Below, piece after piece: positions 62,337-64,000 of a DNA stretch of 64,000 nucleotides. The notes beneath the pieces were generated by a model that did no database searches, had not been told where the DNA came from, and worked only from the letters and a program-made list of their open reading frames with translations. The stretch comes from DATAMF01 sp964472565 (GTDB lineage Bacteria; Chloroflexota; Anaerolineae; Aggregatilineales; Aggregatilineaceae). The DNA lies in assembly GCA_964472565.1 (NCBI GenBank), contig CAYYNB010000005.1:1-64000 (forward strand), given 5' to 3'. Position numbers and translations under genes: made by a program. Each line of letters opens with the position of its first letter. Positions within the stretch are counted from its first letter, which is position 1.

Positions 62337-64000
62337 TTACGGTAAGTCCGCGCCGGGCCGGTAATCGATTTGCAGGCTGGTTACTTCCACCACCACATTC
62401 TGCCCGGTCACAAAGAGGAGCAGAGTCAGCGGCTCATTTTGCGGAAAAACGATAACCGGGTTGCCCAATAACTTATCATTCACATAAAACGCCAGTGTAT
62501 TGGCATCAAAGCGCTGCAATGACAGCGTAATTTCAACGGTGGGATCAGACTGCGGAACACGCGTTTTGGAACTGAACTGATTATTCTGATTGAGTCCCAG
62601 GTTCAACAAATCCGGCTCGAATTTGACTTCGCCCATTGCCTGTTGATCGTGCATATTCTGCGCACCCAATCCAAAGGCAATTTCACCGTTCGCCAGCGCT
62701 TCGGGATCATATTCCACCAGTTGCATCACCGCTTCGACTTTGGCAATCGTATTGGCTGTGCCGGGCATAAACAACGCATTGATCAAATCAGGCGTCAGTT
62801 CAATCGTTATTGAATTGGCGCTGCCCGATGTGATCCGCCACGTGTCATTGTCGCCCGCCTGAAATTCGTCCGCGCTCCAACCCAGTAGATCAACTGGCAT
62901 GGCCGCCAGGGCTGCCAGAGCATCGTGATTCGGTTCGGAGCCTGCGGGAGCAAAGGTCGCCGGGGTGTCACCCGGATCGAGTGGCTGTAGGGTGGGTGTA
63001 TAAACCACAACAGGCGTCGCGGAACTGGCTTCAATCGTGGGTTCCGGCGTATTCGTTGGCGCTTCTGTCGGTACTTCTGTGGTTGGCACATTGGTCGGGA
63101 TGACAAAGGGTGTGTTGGTCGGTGCGTCAGTTGCCGGAACAACCGCAACGGCTGCCGTTGCAGGTGTAACAGGTGTATTGCTCGGTTTGGGGCGCGTGGT
63201 GCGCGTCGGAAACTGCGTGGCAGGTGGCACGAGTTCCGGTTCGCGCGCCGTCGGATGTTGGTTGTTGTCTGAGTTTTCGCCTGAAGACCGTATAACAGCG
63301 AATCCCACGACAGCAACTAACAACACCAGCGATCCTATGATAATCCAGTTCCAGGGGAGGCCGCCGGTTCGTTCACGGCGCGGCGCTGTTTCAAGTTCCT
63401 GATCATCTTCGAGATAGGATACCGAGGCCGCGCTGGAATCCTCTTCAACTGCCTCCATTTCGATCACATCGTCTTCGGCCTCATCGGGCGGAAGCTGCTC
63501 AATTACAGATTCCCAATGGCGGAACAGTGGATAAAGCGGGTGTTTGGTGATAAACAGGGAGGCAAAATGGCGGCTGAAAGCGGCCAGTTTTTCCCGCCGC
63601 GAAAGGCGCTGGGTGCTGTAAGTTTCCAGCACGGCAGTATACATTTCTTCCCACTGCCGCACCTGATGCACATAATCCGAACCCAGGGTTTGCTGCGTCA
63701 GGCTGACGATTCGGCGGTGAACGCCAGTGAGTGCGGGATCAGGTTCTTCGCTGGTCGAAAGCGCACTTTTTTCTAAAACCAGGCGCTGCTGCTGAAGGTC
63801 GGCGGCAGCATCGCGCAGCCGCGTGAGCCAGGTAACGAACGGCTCGACTTTTAATCCCGATTTGTCCACTGCCTGCTGCATATGCACAAGGGCGGAGTCC
63901 AACTGCTGGCGCGCATTGTAGAACTCGCCGTCCGCCCAATTATGGAGTGCTTGATTGGTATCATAAACCGCTTGCTCTGCTCCAGCCAGCCATTCTGCTG
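62337..64000 (-). CDS. Surface protein with helical N-terminus, membrane segment and Thr/Pro linker (5' end beyond window)
   Basis: The frame is open through the right edge, so the gene starts outside. An internal TTG/ATG at about 63902 is not convincing, because the upstream codons (for example AEWLAGAEQAVYDTNQALHN) continue the same helical pattern. Visible order: helical domain, acidic linker, membrane segment (near 63325-63385), Thr/Pro linker (about 62970-63230) and a C-terminal beta domain of concanavalin-like type (QRFDANTLAFYVNDKLLGNP). This is a C-terminal sandwich also seen in the 23-25 kb proteins in outline. The product is probably a membrane-anchored scaffold. Confidence 0.75.
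   Translation of the reverse strand, partial: AEWLAGAEQAVYDTNQALHNWADGEFYNARQQLDSALVHMQQAVDKSGLKVEPFVTWLTRLRDAAADLQQQRLVLEKSALSTSEEPDPALTGVHRRIVSLTQQTLGSDYVHQVRQWEEMYTAVLETYSTQRLSRREKLAAFSRHFASLFITKHPLYPLFRHWESVIEQLPPDEAEDDVIEMEAVEEDSSAASVSYLEDDQELETAPRRERTGGLPWNWIIIGSLVLLVAVVGFAVIRSSGENSDNNQHPTAREPELVPPATQFPTRTTRPKPSNTPVTPATAAVAVVPATDAPTNTPFVIPTNVPTTEVPTEAPTNTPEPTIEASSATPVVVYTPTLQPLDPGDTPATFAPAGSEPNHDALAALAAMPVDLLGWSADEFQAGDNDTWRITSGSANSITIELTPDLINALFMPGTANTIAKVEAVMQLVEYDPEALANGEIAFGLGAQNMHDQQAMGEVKFEPDLLNLGLNQNNQFSSKTRVPQSDPTVEITLSLQRFDANTLAFYVNDKLLGNPVIVFPQNEPLTLLLFVTGQNVVVEVTSLQIDYRPGADLP

Noticed and set aside
1..64000. CRISPR arrays, phage genes, insertion sequences, rRNA
   Set aside because: No regularly spaced direct repeats, integrase, transposase or rRNA sequence was recognised on either strand.

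Overview
The window looks like chromosomal DNA from a member of the Chloroflexota, probably an Anaerolineae-type anaerobe or facultative anaerobe. This is inferred from several things together: Thr/Pro-rich (TPTP-type) extracellular linkers on many membrane proteins, small TPR-plus-membrane-anchor modules, a bacterial HdrABC-MvhADG hydrogenase set, an Asp23/FakA/DegV/RecG block, and Gram-positive-like wall genes (LCP) without outer-membrane genes. No rRNA, CRISPR array, prophage, integrase or insertion sequence is visible. Two tRNA genes are present, Met(CAT) and Val(GAC).

Layout. 1-460 is non-coding and carries three palindromic repeat units. 0.46-9.3 kb holds a lipoyl/octanoyl transferase, an LCP wall ligase, a membrane-anchored pseudokinase, adenylate kinase, tRNA-Met, a membrane glycosyltransferase candidate, moaB, type I glutamine synthetase and fabD. 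9.4-21 kb is a core block: rpmF, coaD, recG, two DegV/FakB proteins, FakA, Asp23, divergent rpmB, rpe and ftsK. It resembles the rpmB-yloU-yloV-recG-fabD neighbourhood of Firmicutes. 21.2-28.8 kb is one co-directional string: receiver protein, TPR protein, two beta-sandwich surface proteins, mtaB, HIT protein and a secreted glycosidase-like protein. 28.8-33 kb on the minus strand holds a second glycosidase-like protein, ybeY, a PgpH-like 7TM-HD phosphodiesterase and a YqeY protein.

33.3-41.1 kb is a tightly packed energy operon: HdrC, HdrB, HdrA, MvhD, the NiFe small and large subunits, a maturation protease, then a sulfite-oxidase-type molybdoprotein. H2 oxidation in MvhAG would feed MvhD and the HdrA flavin, with HdrBC as the other electron exit. 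41.1-41.6 kb is a compact regulatory unit: consensus promoter, 16-codon leader ORF, terminator overlapping the leader stop, then a SWIM zinc-finger protein. 41.6-51 kb holds a GAF histidine kinase, endonuclease III, a pseudouridine-kinase-like PfkB protein, four paralogous TPR/membrane proteins (two with TolB-like propellers), an FGE-fold protein and an OmpR-type regulator.

51-56.9 kb is the most unusual part: an eight-gene minus-strand operon with three paralogous membrane-anchored beta-rich proteins, a ubiquitin-E2-like protein with a cysteine in the expected place, a JAMM/JAB protein fused to a UBC/RWD-like C-terminal domain, a ThiF/E1-like protein, a small Pro-rich protein and a NudL-type Nudix hydrolase. 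No ubiquitin-like modifier was recognised. The JAMM site has His replaced by Gln, and the E1-like protein lacks an obvious catalytic Cys. 57-64 kb continues with surface proteins (SH3-like and Thr/Pro linkers), tRNA-Val and an atypical kinase-fold protein; the last gene runs off the right edge.
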